Source of the DNA: Nemertoderma westbladi
Taxonomy: Eukaryota > Xenacoelomorpha > Nemertodermatida > Nemertodermatidae
Length of the DNA: 30,846 nt
Direction: 5' to 3'
Assembly: GCA_032718475.1 (NCBI GenBank)
Contig: JAUCBJ010008011.1
Coordinates: 1 to 30,846, forward strand
This document shows, in pieces, positions 1-11,531 of this stretch. The position numbers and the translations under genes are program-made. Position 1 is the stretch's first letter. The number at the start of each line of letters is the position of its first letter. The notes under the pieces were generated by a model that ran no database searches, was not told the origin of the DNA, and was given only the letters and a program-made list of their open reading frames with translations.

Positions 1-540
1 GATTTAAATTGTCACAAGGAATTTTATCTATTGAATGGATTTTCAAAATTTCTTGCTAGCACCAAAATTTGCACACAGCACCGAAAAATACAAGTTTGAT
101 ACGCTTGGTGCAACTCGTATATATTTCATCGAATCCAGAACCCCAAAAAACTCCAATTGCGTAAAAAAAAAGTTTCAAACAATCAATTTACAAAATTGAC
201 ATATTTCAAAATTTGGTGCTGGCACCAAAATTTGGCACCCACCGAAAAAAACAAGTTTGAAATTTCTAAATCAATTTATATGAATTCCATCTAATTTCTA
301 ACACCAAAAAACCGGTGTAAATCAAAAATAGAGATGTTACAATTCATATTTAATGAAATGTAAAAAAACGTCTCAAAAAAGTGCCAAAAGTAGGGTTAAA
401 AAATGGTGCTATAACTCGAAAAGTACCCAATATTTTTGAAAACGGTTTTCACTACTAGGAAGACAATAGATTTTTAGGAAAAGTCATACAATTTCAGATT
501 CCCAACTGCGTTTGTTTCAGAATTATAATAAAAAAACCAC
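1..540. other. AT-rich intergenic DNA with degenerate CACCAAAATTT repeats
   Basis: No coding frame is recognisable. Two diverged copies of a short block lie about 165 bp apart. Each has CACCAAAATTTG followed by a CACCGAAAAA stretch and ACAAGTTTGA (near 57-115 and 221-260). A small inverted repeat, TTTGGTGC-TG-GCACCAAA, sits near 212-229. The words AAGTGCCAAAA and ATGGTGCT near 380-411 resemble the loop of the perfect hairpin at 30236-30320, so this may be a decayed member of the same repeat family. That link is an inference. Confidence 0.4.
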
Positions 541-575
541 GGGGGGGGGTCATATTGACCCCCCCCCCCCCCCCC
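541..575. repeat. G-tract/C-tract inverted repeat
   Basis: Nine G followed by TCA, a 3-base TAT spacer, then TGA and a run of 17 C. The 12-base arms are perfectly complementary. The tract could form a hairpin, and polymerase slippage probably varies its length. No coding context. Confidence 0.7.
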
Positions 576-1257
576 GGGTTTAATAGGGTTAAAACACATA
601 ATCTGTCGTAGCTGACGTCAGACTGCATGTGTTTTAGCAAATTTGCTAAACTTTCCCCCTACTACTTACCTACTAAGTTTGGTTCGATTTCGAACCAGCG
701 ATGCCTAGATATTCGCGTTCAAACATTTACCAGACAGACAGAAGGACAGGCCTAATTTGCCCTATATGAACCGTATGCCAAGGCTCGCCAACTACGTGTC
801 TCACCCCACATTATACAGGAAAGTAGAAATATGGAAAGAGGCAATAATTTTCGGGGCTTGTTAGATCATCAAAGTTCTAATTAATACATGTACCCCCTAG
901 CTAACTTTATATACCTTATAGGAATATCTATATATTAATTTTTGGATATTAAATTTATATTTAAATATTAATTATGGATGGGCATTTTGAATTTTCACAA
1001 ATGGTGGGCGGCCACTTCCCAGACTTCTCCAGACATATATTATTGTCTATATATTATTATATTATATTATTGACATATTATATTGTAGTATATTACATGC
1101 CACATATTGATAATTAGTGTTTCGGTTATTGAATTAGCCCAAACGATCTTCCTAGGATTGAATTATTACTTAGTTTAGAGTTATTTAGAAGGCATCAAAA
1201 ACCCTACAACTTCAACCGTTTCGGATGGTACATCGTAAAAGTTCCCTCAATGTATCT
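576..1257. other. Intergenic, nothing recognised
   Basis: AT-rich DNA with short ATATTAT runs near 1037-1090. I see no long open frame, RNA gene or element terminus. Confidence 0.5.
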
Positions 1258-1430
1258 AAAGGTTCGCCCCTGGGATCTAAGGTTTGCCCCAAGAATCTAA
1301 AGGTTCGCACCAATTATTTTAAGGTTCACCCCTGGGGTCTACGGGTTTGCCCCTAGGACCTAAATGTTCGCCCCAATTATTTTAAGGTTCGCCCCTGGGG
1401 TCTAAGGCTTCGCCCCAAGGATGCTTGTTT
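1258..1430. repeat. Degenerate tandem repeat of a GGTTCGCCCC unit
   Basis: At least six imperfect copies of a short block of the form (A)AGGTTCGCCCC(T/A)(G/A)GG(G/A)TCT. They are arranged as a roughly 62-66 bp higher-order period whose copies share CCAATTATTTTAAGGTTC. Non-coding in appearance. DNA from 1431 to 2082 is AT-rich with nothing recognised. Confidence 0.65.
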
Positions 1431-2082
1431 CTGAGATAATTTTTTTTAAATACATTATTTCCAAATTACAAATAATACTCTGTATTGAATTCCACTAGTT
1501 TTTTTTAAGGTTATAAATATAGAATATGATATTAAGATCTTAATTGTATTCAATCACACTTTACAGTCTTTAGTAAACATTTCTCTAAACTCGATAACAA
1601 CAAAGTTAAGTGAAGGTACCTTCCGAGTTGCCTAATGTGTAATTATAATGACATATCAACTCATTGACACTCCCAAGAATGGAACCACAACAGCTTAAAA
1701 CTAACTGATCACTGGAAATTTATCATTATATTTTGTTAGATCTATTATTATTATTATATGAAGCAGTGACAGTCTTGTCTGACAGATCATATTATTATTT
1801 TATATATCTGGAATTCACACAAACAGAAAATGATATACATAAATACATTCCCGACACCACTCCCTTACCTAGAACCTGTACAATGACAATTTACGTATGA
1901 AACGAACTGGAATATGTCCAACCAATAACATGTTTATTAACATGAAGTTCGGTTTCAGAAATTATATCAATTTATATTGTCATTCGGTTAAATAAACATT
2001 GAGAATATATCATAAAGATAGCCTGAATGCAGTAGGTCTTAATATAAATGAGATACATCTACGTTATTATTGTTTTTGAAAT

Positions 2083-2815
2083 TTGCTATATAATTTATTC
2101 GGATATTGTCCTTACATATCCATACATACACTTTCAACTGTCAATGCTAAGGAGATGTTTGTTCAGGAATTTATTCGGCATCCATTGCTGATAGACGAAC
2201 ATCAGTTTGATATCGGCGTCTATGTCCTAATAGCATCAGTTGATCCTCTACGTGTTTACGTCTACGAAGCTGAATGTCAGTGTCGGTTTGCTTTGTCTCC
2301 ACACGAACCGCTAGACCCAAACGATATGTCAGTATGTCATACTTGGAGATAATTAAACACCATTTTTTTTTTGAGTGTGGGAAATGCCCTCATCCTCCGC
2401 ATACATGGGAGAATATGAAGGTTTTGACAAAAAACGTAGACGCCTTTTGAATCAAATTTTAGCAGATTAGGTAGTGGATGTCAATAGTATTTGGATGAAA
2501 ATTTGCGAAATAATAGCTACGGTTGTTTCTAAAAGTTATACTAATATGATAACAAAAGCAGCAACACTTAAACTTTCCCCTCATCATTTCTTTGAGTTTA
2601 CCAGATTTGACTTCAATATAGATGCTGAGCATAAAGTCTACCTTATGGAAGCTAATATGTCACCACATCTTTCTCCAGTACCAAATGCAGAAAATTTTAT
2701 CATGTATCACCAGATTTTACACCACGCCTTCAAGCTACTCCGATTAACTGTCTCCCAACTCAGTAAACATACACAAGAAAACTTTCAGTATGAGGTTCCA
2801 AAATATCCAGGATGA
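2083..2815 (+). pseudogene. Tubulin tyrosine ligase-like (TTLL) C-terminal fragment, decayed
   Basis: The first open frame (2083-2352) carries a strong TTLL-family block: FVQEFIRHPLLID, then FDIGVYVLIAS and DPLRVYVYEAE. This is the ATP-grasp core used by enzymes that ligate Glu or Tyr to tubulin tails. Homology resumes in another frame at about 2378 (WEMPSS) and runs through VDVNSIWMKICEII, the FFEFTRFDFNID segment and LMEANMSPHLSP. The last of these is the conserved metal/ATP-binding 'EaN.sP.l' end of the domain. It stops at 2815. The two blocks are in different frames across a T-rich gap (about 2340-2375), and there is an in-frame TAG at 2468-2470. No ATG-led N-terminal half is visible upstream. 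With these breaks it reads as a pseudogene or partial copy. An intron could explain the frame change near 2350 but not the TAG. The subfamily looks closest to the TTLL15-like/polyglutamylase group, with modest confidence. Confidence 0.8.
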
Positions 2816-2839
2816 AAATGGTTATCTCGGTTCATATAT

Positions 2840-2845
2840 AATAAA
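2840..2845 (+). other. Possible polyadenylation signal
   Basis: AATAAA lies 25 bases after the TTLL-like stop codon. The position suits a former 3' UTR, but the hexamer is common in AT-rich DNA. Confidence 0.35.
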
Positions 2846-4354
2846 ATTCATTGTCATGAAATTTCTATATTTCTAAAGTTCTAAATTTCTTTGTAATTAT
2901 CTTTACTACTTACATGTAAGAGTCTGTGGCCTCTTTTAGAGGGCGCTAGATTCAGTATTTATTGTTTGATTTAAGTCAGATCTAATGTTGTCGATACGAA
3001 TTTTGAGAGGCCCTCATGCCCCCTTGTTTTTTTAACTATCCTTGATAATGAAACTGTCTCTTTTGGCTAATTGTATTAATTGCAATGAAAACAAATACCA
3101 GTAAATGTACAAATTGCCGAGTGAGTGTCAGTGAAAAATGTCTGTTATTCATCGTGGGGTTAAAAGGGAATAAAGCTATTTGGTTTCATGTAGGCCTAAT
3201 TAATAACTTTTTAAACCTCCCTCCCTTCTCTCGAAATCACTGAACCTCTGTGCAATATTTCCTCGTCGTTTGTGTATTGCATTGCTTCCGGTCGATCCTG
3301 TTCGTTGTTCGGTCGGGAGGTTTTCTCTATGTTGTCGTTTCGCTGTTATCCAACCTTCACGTCCTTCAAGGTTGCTCGCTTTTTCTCTACACACCACAAT
3401 AGGAAATTTTTCTCAAATATACCTAAAATTGTGGAAATCCTCATCATCTTTGAGGTTCACTGGACTTTACATATACAAGGCACTGTAAACAGTTACTGTA
3501 CACTTTATTTTATTACGTGGGGAAATGGTGTGGATAGGATTTTGAAACAGAGAGTCGTCATGTTTTAAGTACTTTAACATTGTTCAGAAGGCCTACCGCA
3601 CTCTGTCTTAATTTCTTTAAAATATTTTGATTAGAATAAAGTTTTAGGGAAATATAATTAACTAATTAATATGAAGTACAAACGGTCAGTATCTATCTAT
3701 ATTAATTCGATACACCCCCAGGCGGGGTAAATGGAAACCAGTAAAATTTATGTACATATCTATCTATACAGTATCTATCTATACATAAGTATAATAATGG
3801 GGATTTTACAGGTAAGCTACAAGTAGTACAAGTAATTTCTCATCCTACAACTGACCGTATTATTTGAATAGAAAAAGTAATTCATAAGATTAACAATCTT
3901 GATGTAGTATATTCATTTTAATTAATTTCATCCGCCACACTCGTTGTGTAAATGTAATTAAATAAAACGAACAATATCCTTGCTATTGGTGGGCGAAATG
4001 TAATTAAAAACCAATGAATAGATTCCCAAGCATCATTACATAGTCGTTGCTAATTACATTAATCAACTATCTTACTATTCAGATATTAGCACCTGAGCCT
4101 GAAAACCTTTTTAGAAAAAGATAGAACATTTTACACTGTTGGTAATTCTGCGCAGTTATACCTTTTAACAAACCATAGACATACCACTGTTGTTGTAAGG
4201 GATTGCACATGTTACTCTTACACTATTCTGGAGTTACAGTTAGCACCAACATTGTTAGCCGAGTGATGCACCCATTTCTCATTTTAGCCAAGATGATTTG
4301 GAAAAACAACGCCTATCATTCTAAGACACATTCAGTCACTGAATTCTCATTCAA
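2846..4354. other. Intergenic, nothing firmly recognised
   Basis: Several overlapping short frames on both strands at 3200-3570 sit in a locally GC-richer patch. None resembles a known family, and their overlap argues against coding. TATCTATC-type microsatellite traces occur near 3692-3785. Confidence 0.45.
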
Positions 4355-5165
4355 ATACGTATTCGTATACGTATACGTATTCGTATACGTATTCATATAT
4401 GAATTCGTATACGTATTCATATACGTATTCGTATACGTATTCATATACGTATTCGTATACGTATTAATATACGTATTCGTATACGTATTAATATACGTAT
4501 TCGTATACGTATTCATATACGTTTTCATATACGTATTCATATACGTATTCGTATACGTATTCGTATACGTATTCATATACGTATTCGTATACGTATTCAT
4601 ATACGTATTCGTATACGTATTCATATACGTATTCGTATACTATTAATATACGTATTCGTATACGTATACGTATTCATATACGTATTCATATACGTATTCA
4701 TATACGTATTCGTATACGTATTCGTATACGTATTCATATACGTATTCATATACGTATTAATATACGTATTCGTATACGTATTCATATACGTATTCATATA
4801 CGTATTCATATACGTATTCATATACGTATACGTATTCGTATTCATTTACGTATTCATATACGTATTCATATACGTATACGTATTAATATACGTATTCGTA
4901 TACGTATTCATATACGTATTCATATACGTATTCATATACGTATACGTATTCGTATTCGTATTCATTTACGTATTCATATACGTATTCATATACGTATTCG
5001 TATACGTATTCATATACGTATTCATATACGTATTCATATACGTATTCATATACGTTCGTATTCGTATTCATTTACGTATACGTATTCGTATTCATATACG
5101 TATTCATATACGTATTCGTATACGTATTCGTATACGTATTCGTATACGTATTCGTATACGTATTC
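4355..5165. repeat. 12-bp minisatellite (TATACGTATTCR)n
   Basis: About 810 bp of TATACGTATTCA/TATACGTATTCG variants, with occasional 6-bp slips (TATACG) and rare TTAATA or CATTTACG variants. The unit length is a multiple of three and nearly free of stop codons. It therefore creates long repetitive frames on both strands, which I treat as artefacts. The array is rich in self-complementary TATACGTATA steps. Confidence 0.95.
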
Positions 5166-5410
5166 TGAGAGAATTTACAGAGTGAGTGAAAAAAAAAATC
5201 TTTTTATTGTAATGAAATACTCCAGTTGAAAAAATCGAAATTATTGAGCACATAAATGAACAAACATGGATGTTTTATTAAATATTAAACGGACTTAGCT
5301 ATATACAATTAATGTTTAATGTTGTACAAGTTAGGAAGACTAAATTGCTAGATAGAATGACCTTAATAAATTTACAATTTTCCCTGTGGCCAATTTATTG
5401 TTTGGTGGAT

Positions 5411-5640
5411 AATTGGGGGCAATTGTCCGTGGGCAATAATCCGGGGAGCTATTGTCCGCGGGGCAATTGTCCGCGGGGCAATTGTCCGCGGGGCAATTGT
5501 CCGCGGGGCAATTGTCCGCGGGGCAATTGTCCGCGGGGCAATTGTCCCGGGGCAATTGTCCGCGGGGCAATTGTCCGTGGGGCAATTGTCCGCGGGGCAA
5601 TTGTCCGGGGGCTTCTCCGGGGGGCAATTGTCCTAGGGGG
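5411..5640. repeat. 15-bp minisatellite, unit GGGGCAATTGTCCGC
   Basis: About 14 copies of a 15-bp GC-rich unit built around CAATTGTCC. The middle copies are near perfect and both edges are degraded. Frames across it give Pro/Arg/Gly/Cys-rich shadow peptides. Its core AATTGTCC recurs in the 15-bp arrays at 25341-25913. Confidence 0.95.
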
Positions 5641-5965
5641 TCATGAGCTAATCATCATCAAAATCAAACTTCAGATTGCCACAATTTCCACTGCCTCCAC
5701 TTGATCCAGCTAATGAATAGATATCGCATTGTGATAAGATAGCAGAAGAATTAAACTGCTGACGTAGAGCTCGAGGTCTCCTATTCCGGAAATTAATCAA
5801 CCAATTATGGTGAAGAACTTCAATTTATTTTGAATGGGTGATAAAGTCCTCGAGGTACCAATTCGTACCACCATTAGTAGAAACCGTCGGATGATCCAAC
5901 GTGTTGACCCAAAACATGCCCATTTTTATGATCAACGTTGGGCCCATTCAATGGTTCCCACTCAA

Positions 5966-6366
5966 GTGGGTGTCTGGGATCCACAAGGGGGTGTAGGTGT
6001 GTGGGTGTCTGGGATCCACAAGGGGGTGTAGGTGTGTGGGTGTCTGGGATCCACAAGGGGGTGTAGGTGTGTGCGTGTCTGGGATCCACAATGGGGTGTA
6101 GGTGTCTGGGTGTCTGGGATCCACAAGGGGGTGTAGGTGTGTGGGTGTCTGGGATCCACAAGGGGGTGTATGTGTTTGGGTGTCTGGGATCCACAAGGGG
6201 GTGTAGGTGTGTGGGTGTCTGGGATCCACAAGGGGGTGTAGGTGTGTGGGTGTCTGGGATCCACAAGGGGGTGTAGGTGTGTGGGTGCCTGGGATCCACA
6301 AGGGGGTGTAGGTGTGTGGGTGTAGGTGTGTGGGTGTCTGGGATCCACAAGGGGTGTAGGTGTGTG
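5966..6366. repeat. 35-bp minisatellite containing GGGATCCACAAGGGGGTG
   Basis: About eleven tandem copies of a 35-bp unit: GTGGGTGTCTGGGATCCAC followed by AAGGGGGTGTAGGTGT. Copies differ by single bases, and a short GTGTAGGT duplication lies near the right end. The unit is not a multiple of three, so the repetitive peptides in all minus frames are artefacts of a stop-poor sequence. Confidence 0.95.
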
Positions 6367-7640
6367 GCCTACCGTATACAACCCAACTCTTATAACCGAA
6401 TATGATATCCCATCATTTGTTCAGTAATGTAGGCCTACTCAGTACTGGTCGAATCAATGTCGTATTAATTAAGTGTCTTCATTGAATTTACAGTATCAAT
6501 TATTATATATATATATATATAAATATTACTTGAAATTGAAAGTGAGAAAGATGGATGTGGATAGAGAGCTGACGGAATGTGGGCAGGACATTGTGCCTTA
6601 TAGTGGACAAGCCAATGGGGAAAGTTGATTTAATTATATGTTACATCCATTGTGAAGAATAAAAGCAATTATTGCCGATTTTCAAGATTACTTTGCTGAG
6701 CTGAAGTTGTAATTGTACGTGTTCATAACTGAAAACGGTACATCCGTTCATTAATTAGTGATAACAGGGATAATAAGTAGCTTTATAACAGACATTACGT
6801 GATGTTTCATACTAATTCAATTATAGGAATAGATCCTAAAAACATAGATAATATCACTGAATGAAACGTTCCGCAACCCTGGAGGCTGTATGTAGCTGCA
6901 GAAAATATTTACCGCGCCATAATAAATGCAAACACATGTTGCACAACTTCTCGTAGTAAATTGGATTTTCGTTGTAAATCAAATTTATTTATGCCCAAAG
7001 TCTATAGTCTGGAACACAAATAATTATAATTGAATGTACTCCATTCCTTTTAATTTCATTTCACCAGAAATCTATTCACCACCATCTTGGGTGATTATCC
7101 ACAGTAAACCTTCCATTCTACAGTAGTTAGTTACCTTGGTTGTTCCATTGGTTTAACCAAATAAATTATGTAATCTTCTATTATAGGTCATCAATTATTA
7201 TAAATAGTAAAATTATTTATTAATACAAATGCAGTGTATTATTGTGTCTCGGAAATTCTAAATAAACACCCATTAAAGCACATTGAAATCTAAGTATAAG
7301 TATATTATTATGATTATATTCACGTTTCTATTATTTTTTTTGTGTTCGTAATTACATGCCTTTGTAGCTCTGATATGATACCAAGGTGTATATTGTTTGT
7401 TTATTAAAGATAACTGTATGTTTACGATAAAAAACAACAATATCTTTATAATATGCAAACACAAACCATAGTACAGTTAGAGTATAAGACAATACTGTAT
7501 ATAGATACCGAAGTTTTGTATTTGAAAATATAACATAATATTAGAAAGCAATTAATATAAAGTAGTAGGTCAAATTAACTGCATTTCTCTAACGAAATTA
7601 TATATTTGAATGGGAGAATCTTTTAGGCTCGTTAAGCCAA
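6367..7640. other. Intergenic, with one outlying satellite unit
   Basis: AT-rich DNA with a (TA)n tract near 6504-6521. At about 7067-7118 there is a single diverged copy of the 63-bp satellite (TTCACCACCATCTTGGGTGAT, then TCCACAGTAAACC). It lies roughly 520 bp before the main array and suggests an older, larger or dispersed repeat. No gene recognised. Confidence 0.55.
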
Positions 7641-9218
7641 GGAATGCCTGTTCACCACCATGGGTGATCTTCCACAGTAAACCCTTCCACTCTGTTTCCT
7701 AAAGGAATGCCTGTTCACCACCATGGGTGATCTTCCACAGTAAACCCTTCCATTCTGTGTCCTAAAGGAATACCTGTTCACCACCATATGGGTGATCTTC
7801 CACAGTAAACCATTCCACTCTGTTTCCTAAAGGAATTCCTGTTCACCACCATAGGTGATCTTCCACAGTAAACAATTCCACTCTGTTTCCTAAAGGAATG
7901 CCTGTTCACCACCATGAGTGATCTTCCACAGTAAACCCTTCTACTCTGTTTCCCAAAGGAATGCCTGTTCACCACCATGGGTGATCTTCCACAGTAAACC
8001 CTTCTACTCTGTTTCCCAAAGGAATGCCTGTTCACCACCATGGGTGATCTTCCACAGTAAACCCTTCCACTCTGTTTCCTAAAGGAATGCCTGTTCACCA
8101 CCATGGGTGATCTTCCACAGTAAACCCTTCCACTCTGTTTCCTAAAGGAATACCTGTTCACCACCATATGGGTGATCTTCCACAGTAAACCCTTCCACTC
8201 TGTTTCCTAAAGGAATTCCTGTTCATCACCATGGCTGATCTTCCACAGTAAACCCTTCCACTCTGTTTCCTAAAGGAATGCCTGTTCACCACCATGAGTG
8301 ATCTTCCACAGTAAACCCTTCTACTCTGTTTCCCAAAGGAATGCCTGTTCACCACCATGGGTGATCTTCCACAGTAAACCCTTCCACTCTGTTTCCTAAA
8401 GGAATACCTGTTCACCACCATATGGGTGATCTTCCACAGTAAACCCTTCCACTCTGTTTCCTAAAGGAATGCCTGTTCACCACCATGAGTGATCTTCCAC
8501 AGTAAACCCTTCTACTCTGTTTCCCAAAGGAATGCCTGTTCACCACCATGGGTGATCTTCCACAGTAAACCCTTCTACTCTGTTTCCCAAAGGAATGCCT
8601 GTTCACCACCATGGGTGATCTTCCACAGTAAACCCTTCCACTCTGTTTCCTAAAGGAATGCCTGTTCACCACCATGGGTGATCTTCCACAGTAAACCCTT
8701 CCATTCTGTGTCCTAAAGGAATACCTGTTCACCACCATATGGGTGATCTTCCACAGTAAACCATTCCACTCTGTTTCCTAAAGGAATTCCTGTTCATCAC
8801 CATGGCTGATCTTCCACAGTAAACCCTTCCACTCTGTTTCCTAAAGGAATGCCTGTTCACCACCATGAGTGATCTTCCACAGTAAACCCTTCCACTCTGT
8901 TTCCTAAAGGAATGCCTGTTCACCACCATGGGTGATCTTCCACAGTAAACCCTTCCATTCTGTGTCCTAAAGGAATACCTGTTCACCACCATATGGGTGA
9001 TCTTCCACAGTAAACCCTTCCACTCTGTTTCCTAGAGGAATGCCTGTTCACCGCCATGGGTGATCTTCCACAGTAAACCATTCCACTCTGTTTCCTAAAG
9101 GAATTCCTGTTCATCACCATGGCTGATCTTCCACAGTAAACCCTTCCACTCTGTTTTCTAAAGGAATGCCTGTTCACCACCATGGGTGATCTTCCACAGT
9201 AAACCCTTCCACTCTGTT
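7641..9218. repeat. 63-bp satellite array (left part)
   Basis: About 25 tandem copies of a 63-bp unit containing GGAATGCCTGTTCACCACC, ATGGGTGATCTTCCACAG, TAAACCCTTCCACTCTG and TTTCCTAA. A variant with two extra bases (CATATGGGTGAT) recurs every four to six units, near 7785, 8165, 8419, 8736 and 8990. This gives a higher-order structure. Since 63 is 21 codons, the minus strand reads as a repeating 21-residue peptide (MVVNRHSFRKQSGRVYCGRSP), but each +2 variant breaks that frame. I treat it as non-coding. The array is cut at 9218 by an LTR retrotransposon and resumes at 21177. Confidence 0.95.
9214..9218. repeat. Target-site duplication, left copy (CTGTT)
   Basis: CTGTT directly precedes the TG of the left LTR and is repeated directly after the CA of the right LTR at 21177. 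Five bases is the size typical of BEL/Pao integration. It falls inside the satellite word CTCTGTTTCCTAAAGG. Confidence 0.9.
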
Positions 9219-10475
9219 TGTTCGCGCTTTCAGACCTTTGGCAGTTTAACCCGCCAAATTAGGATGTCTTCTAGATAATAAATCGCTTTAGCCTCTAACA
9301 AGTATTTGATTCACTACACTAGTTGAAACCAATCTGTGCGCGATCATTCACCCGTTGGATATACCCGGGAGATTGATTTCGACAGCTTAATCTTATTGCT
9401 ATGTAAGCCTAATGTATTATTCGACTGACAGTATTATATAATCTCTGACAATATTATTCACCTTCGGGAAATATTAACAGTTCCTTTAGGACGTGGCGCT
9501 CTATCTATATAAACAGAGTTATGACTTAAACTACTCACAACGATATGGCTTAGTTACAATTCACATATATGGCGCATTCTTTAGGAAATGCTTCGTTATC
9601 AGTCTCACTCATACACAATGCTGCACAATACTGCACACTGATCTGCCGATCTTCACTGATTTTAGTCACATATAAAAGGAACACGGACCGAATCATGTAG
9701 GGTCTATCAAATAACATTAGATTCACTTCAAACCACTTAACATAGGTCGCAATCATTTATCTGTAACCTTTCTCTCTTACCTTCGGTATATCAAGAATAT
9801 TGGGTTTTCGGGGTTATTTGTCGTTATTCCAAATATAATAATTCATCAACCATATTATGAAGAACTGACAGTAAATAGCAGTATAACAATATAAAGTATG
9901 CACAGTGTTACACAGTATGCAGTGTATGCAGTACTGCAGTATGCAGTATGCAGTATGCAGATAACGGATATATGTCCTTATAATTAAGCCTACTAGTGTA
10001 GGGCTAAAGCAGAAAAGCACAAAATACTCCAAAGCCGTTCTTCCTGGCTTAGAATCACCAACAACACTGAAAAGAATAACTATAAGAATACCAGCTACCC
10101 TTATTCCACGAAGCTCCCGTCCAACACAGAGAAAGAGCAGTGAGATAGGAAAATTCAGTTCAGTAGCTCTGTGATAGGTCAAAATCAAAGCCAACTCAAA
10201 TCCTATTGGCAGATACAGAAAGCAGGGCTATGGGGCAACGTGGCAATATCAGCCGTTAGCCGTCGTCATGGTAGCGACACTGTTTTCAAGAGTATCGAGC
10301 TTTTTACGTCACGAAATTACAGATTATGTTCTCTAAAGTACAAATACAGAAGAAATGGCTTTTATGTCCTCCAAAACACCAGTACAGCAAGGACACGGCC
10401 TTTTTATGCCTGGTAAACCAACCACAGAGTACTTTACGGGGATAATAACCGGCTAATTACGCAAAAGCTTTTACA
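9219..10475 (-). repeat. 3' LTR (element sense)
   Basis: 1,257 bp starting TGTTCGCGC and ending TTTTACA on the plus strand, so in element sense it runs TGTAAAAG...GCGCGAACA. It holds a (GTATGCA)n-like microsatellite around 9896-9960. The 12-mer ATAACGGATATA at 9961-9972 matches the internal base string next to the 5' LTR in inverted orientation. Short frames on both strands recur in both LTRs and look fortuitous, including a hydrophobic 126-codon sense frame at 9814-10194. Confidence 0.95.
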
Positions 10476-10490
10476 CCGCTCCCAGAAAAT
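10476..10490 (-). other. Candidate polypurine tract
   Basis: In element sense, the bases just before the 3' LTR read CTGGGAGCGG and abut TGTAAAAG. A purine-rich run next to the 3' LTR is the expected plus-strand primer. This one is short and carries two pyrimidines. Confidence 0.5.
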
Positions 10491-10553
10491 GGGATTTAAG
10501 TCTATAAAATATAACAAATCACAGTTTCTAAAATATAAAGATACTCTAAACAG

Positions 10554-10870
10554 TTAGTCTTTCTTGCGCGGACGGCGTTTACGCAGTTTTTTAAAGTTAG
10601 CCAGAGTCTTTTTCTCTTTGGGGGGAGCCACTTTACTAGGAGGGCCATAACTCCTGGGTGAAGGGTGCAATATGATTGCATTAGAAGGTTTGGGTTTACG
10701 GTCGGTGTCTCGTCCATTTCGATATGCTTCTCCTCGAGCTGATTTTCCTCCGCTTATCATGGGATACGTTCGTCCAAAACTCTCGCAGAGAATAGGGTTT
10801 TCTAAGCTTGATATCTTCTTAGAGATTCGAGATTTCCCAATCGAACTGAGATAAGGCCAATTCGTTTATC
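10554..10870 (-). CDS. Short basic open frame near the 3' end of the element
   Basis: The minus-strand frame is open from about 10870 to a stop at 10554-10556 (about 105 codons, first ATG at 10758-10760). Its C-terminus is very basic, with KEKKTLANFKKLRKRRPRKK just before the final Asp, preceded by a Ser/Pro/Lys-rich stretch. In element sense the sequence just upstream contains AACGTAAGTT, a donor-like word. The position between pol and the 3' LTR is where some BEL/Pao elements carry an extra ORF, but I see no signal peptide, membrane segment or known family. It could be the C-terminal remnant of an extra ORF, or chance. Confidence 0.25.
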
Positions 10871-11531
10871 GATTGGACTTACTGTTATAACTTACGTTTA
10901 TCTGAACAAACGCAGGTTTCTTTTTTGATCTTTATAGAATAGCGTTTAACTCGTTTCGTACAACGCTCTCCTTCACCTTGATGAGGGGTTGTATCGCGTT
11001 AAACGGGGACGACCATACGGTTGGATAGTGATATTAGGTGTCCGCGTCACAATCCGGCTAGGTAAGATGGGCGGCTAGCTAGAAATCACTGTCGGAGTGT
11101 TACCGATTAATTGTTAGGGTAGCACTAGATCTTGAACAGTGAATACAGTCCACGAGGATCCGCGACACCACCAGGATCGCAGGTCTGAGGTCCAACTAAG
11201 GAATGAGGAGGTTTGACCGAGTATTCCGGGACTCTGATCGTAGGTTTACTCCCGGATCGTTCGAGCCGAGTGAGCATAGGTGATACGTCAACAAGTTTCG
11301 GTTTCCGTGGATGTTTATGTCTTTCCGTTTATTAGTTGGGTCTAGGGCATTTATCATAATAATACCAAAGACGCACGTCTGGTAAGGTAAACGCGGGTGA
11401 TATTTATTTGTTGTTACAATGCTTCTATCAAGAATTCCAAATATACGTTGGAGTTACCGCGTCCATTTGTTTCTTTAGTGTCTTTTCTTTCGAGTCGATT
11501 TCGAATAGAATTTTCGCATTCGAATTTCAGT

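Noticed and set aside
3200-3568. Overlapping 65-98 codon frames on both strands
   Set aside because: Mutually overlapping, no known motif, no splice context. Probably chance in a GC-richer patch.
4203-5071. Long Val/Tyr/Phe and Asn/Thr/Tyr repeat frames on both strands
   Set aside because: Shadows of the stop-poor 12-bp minisatellite.
5312-6381. Pro/Arg/Gly-rich and His/Thr/Pro-rich repetitive frames
   Set aside because: Shadows of the 15-bp and 35-bp arrays. All frames of the 35-bp array give related peptides because the unit is not a multiple of three.
7778-9183. Series of minus-strand frames with a 21-residue repeat (MVVNRHSFRKQSGRVYCGRSP)
   Set aside because: They follow from a 63-bp satellite unit being 21 codons. 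Each frame ends at a +2 unit variant, and there is no signal of protein selection.
7641-9218. CRISPR-like regular repetition
   Set aside because: Contiguous tandem units without unique spacers, in an evident eukaryotic genome.
9814-10194. 126-codon hydrophobic minus-strand frame, present in both LTRs
   Set aside because: Sense-oriented but wholly within the LTR, with no known motif. A chance frame in LTR DNA is more likely than a gene.
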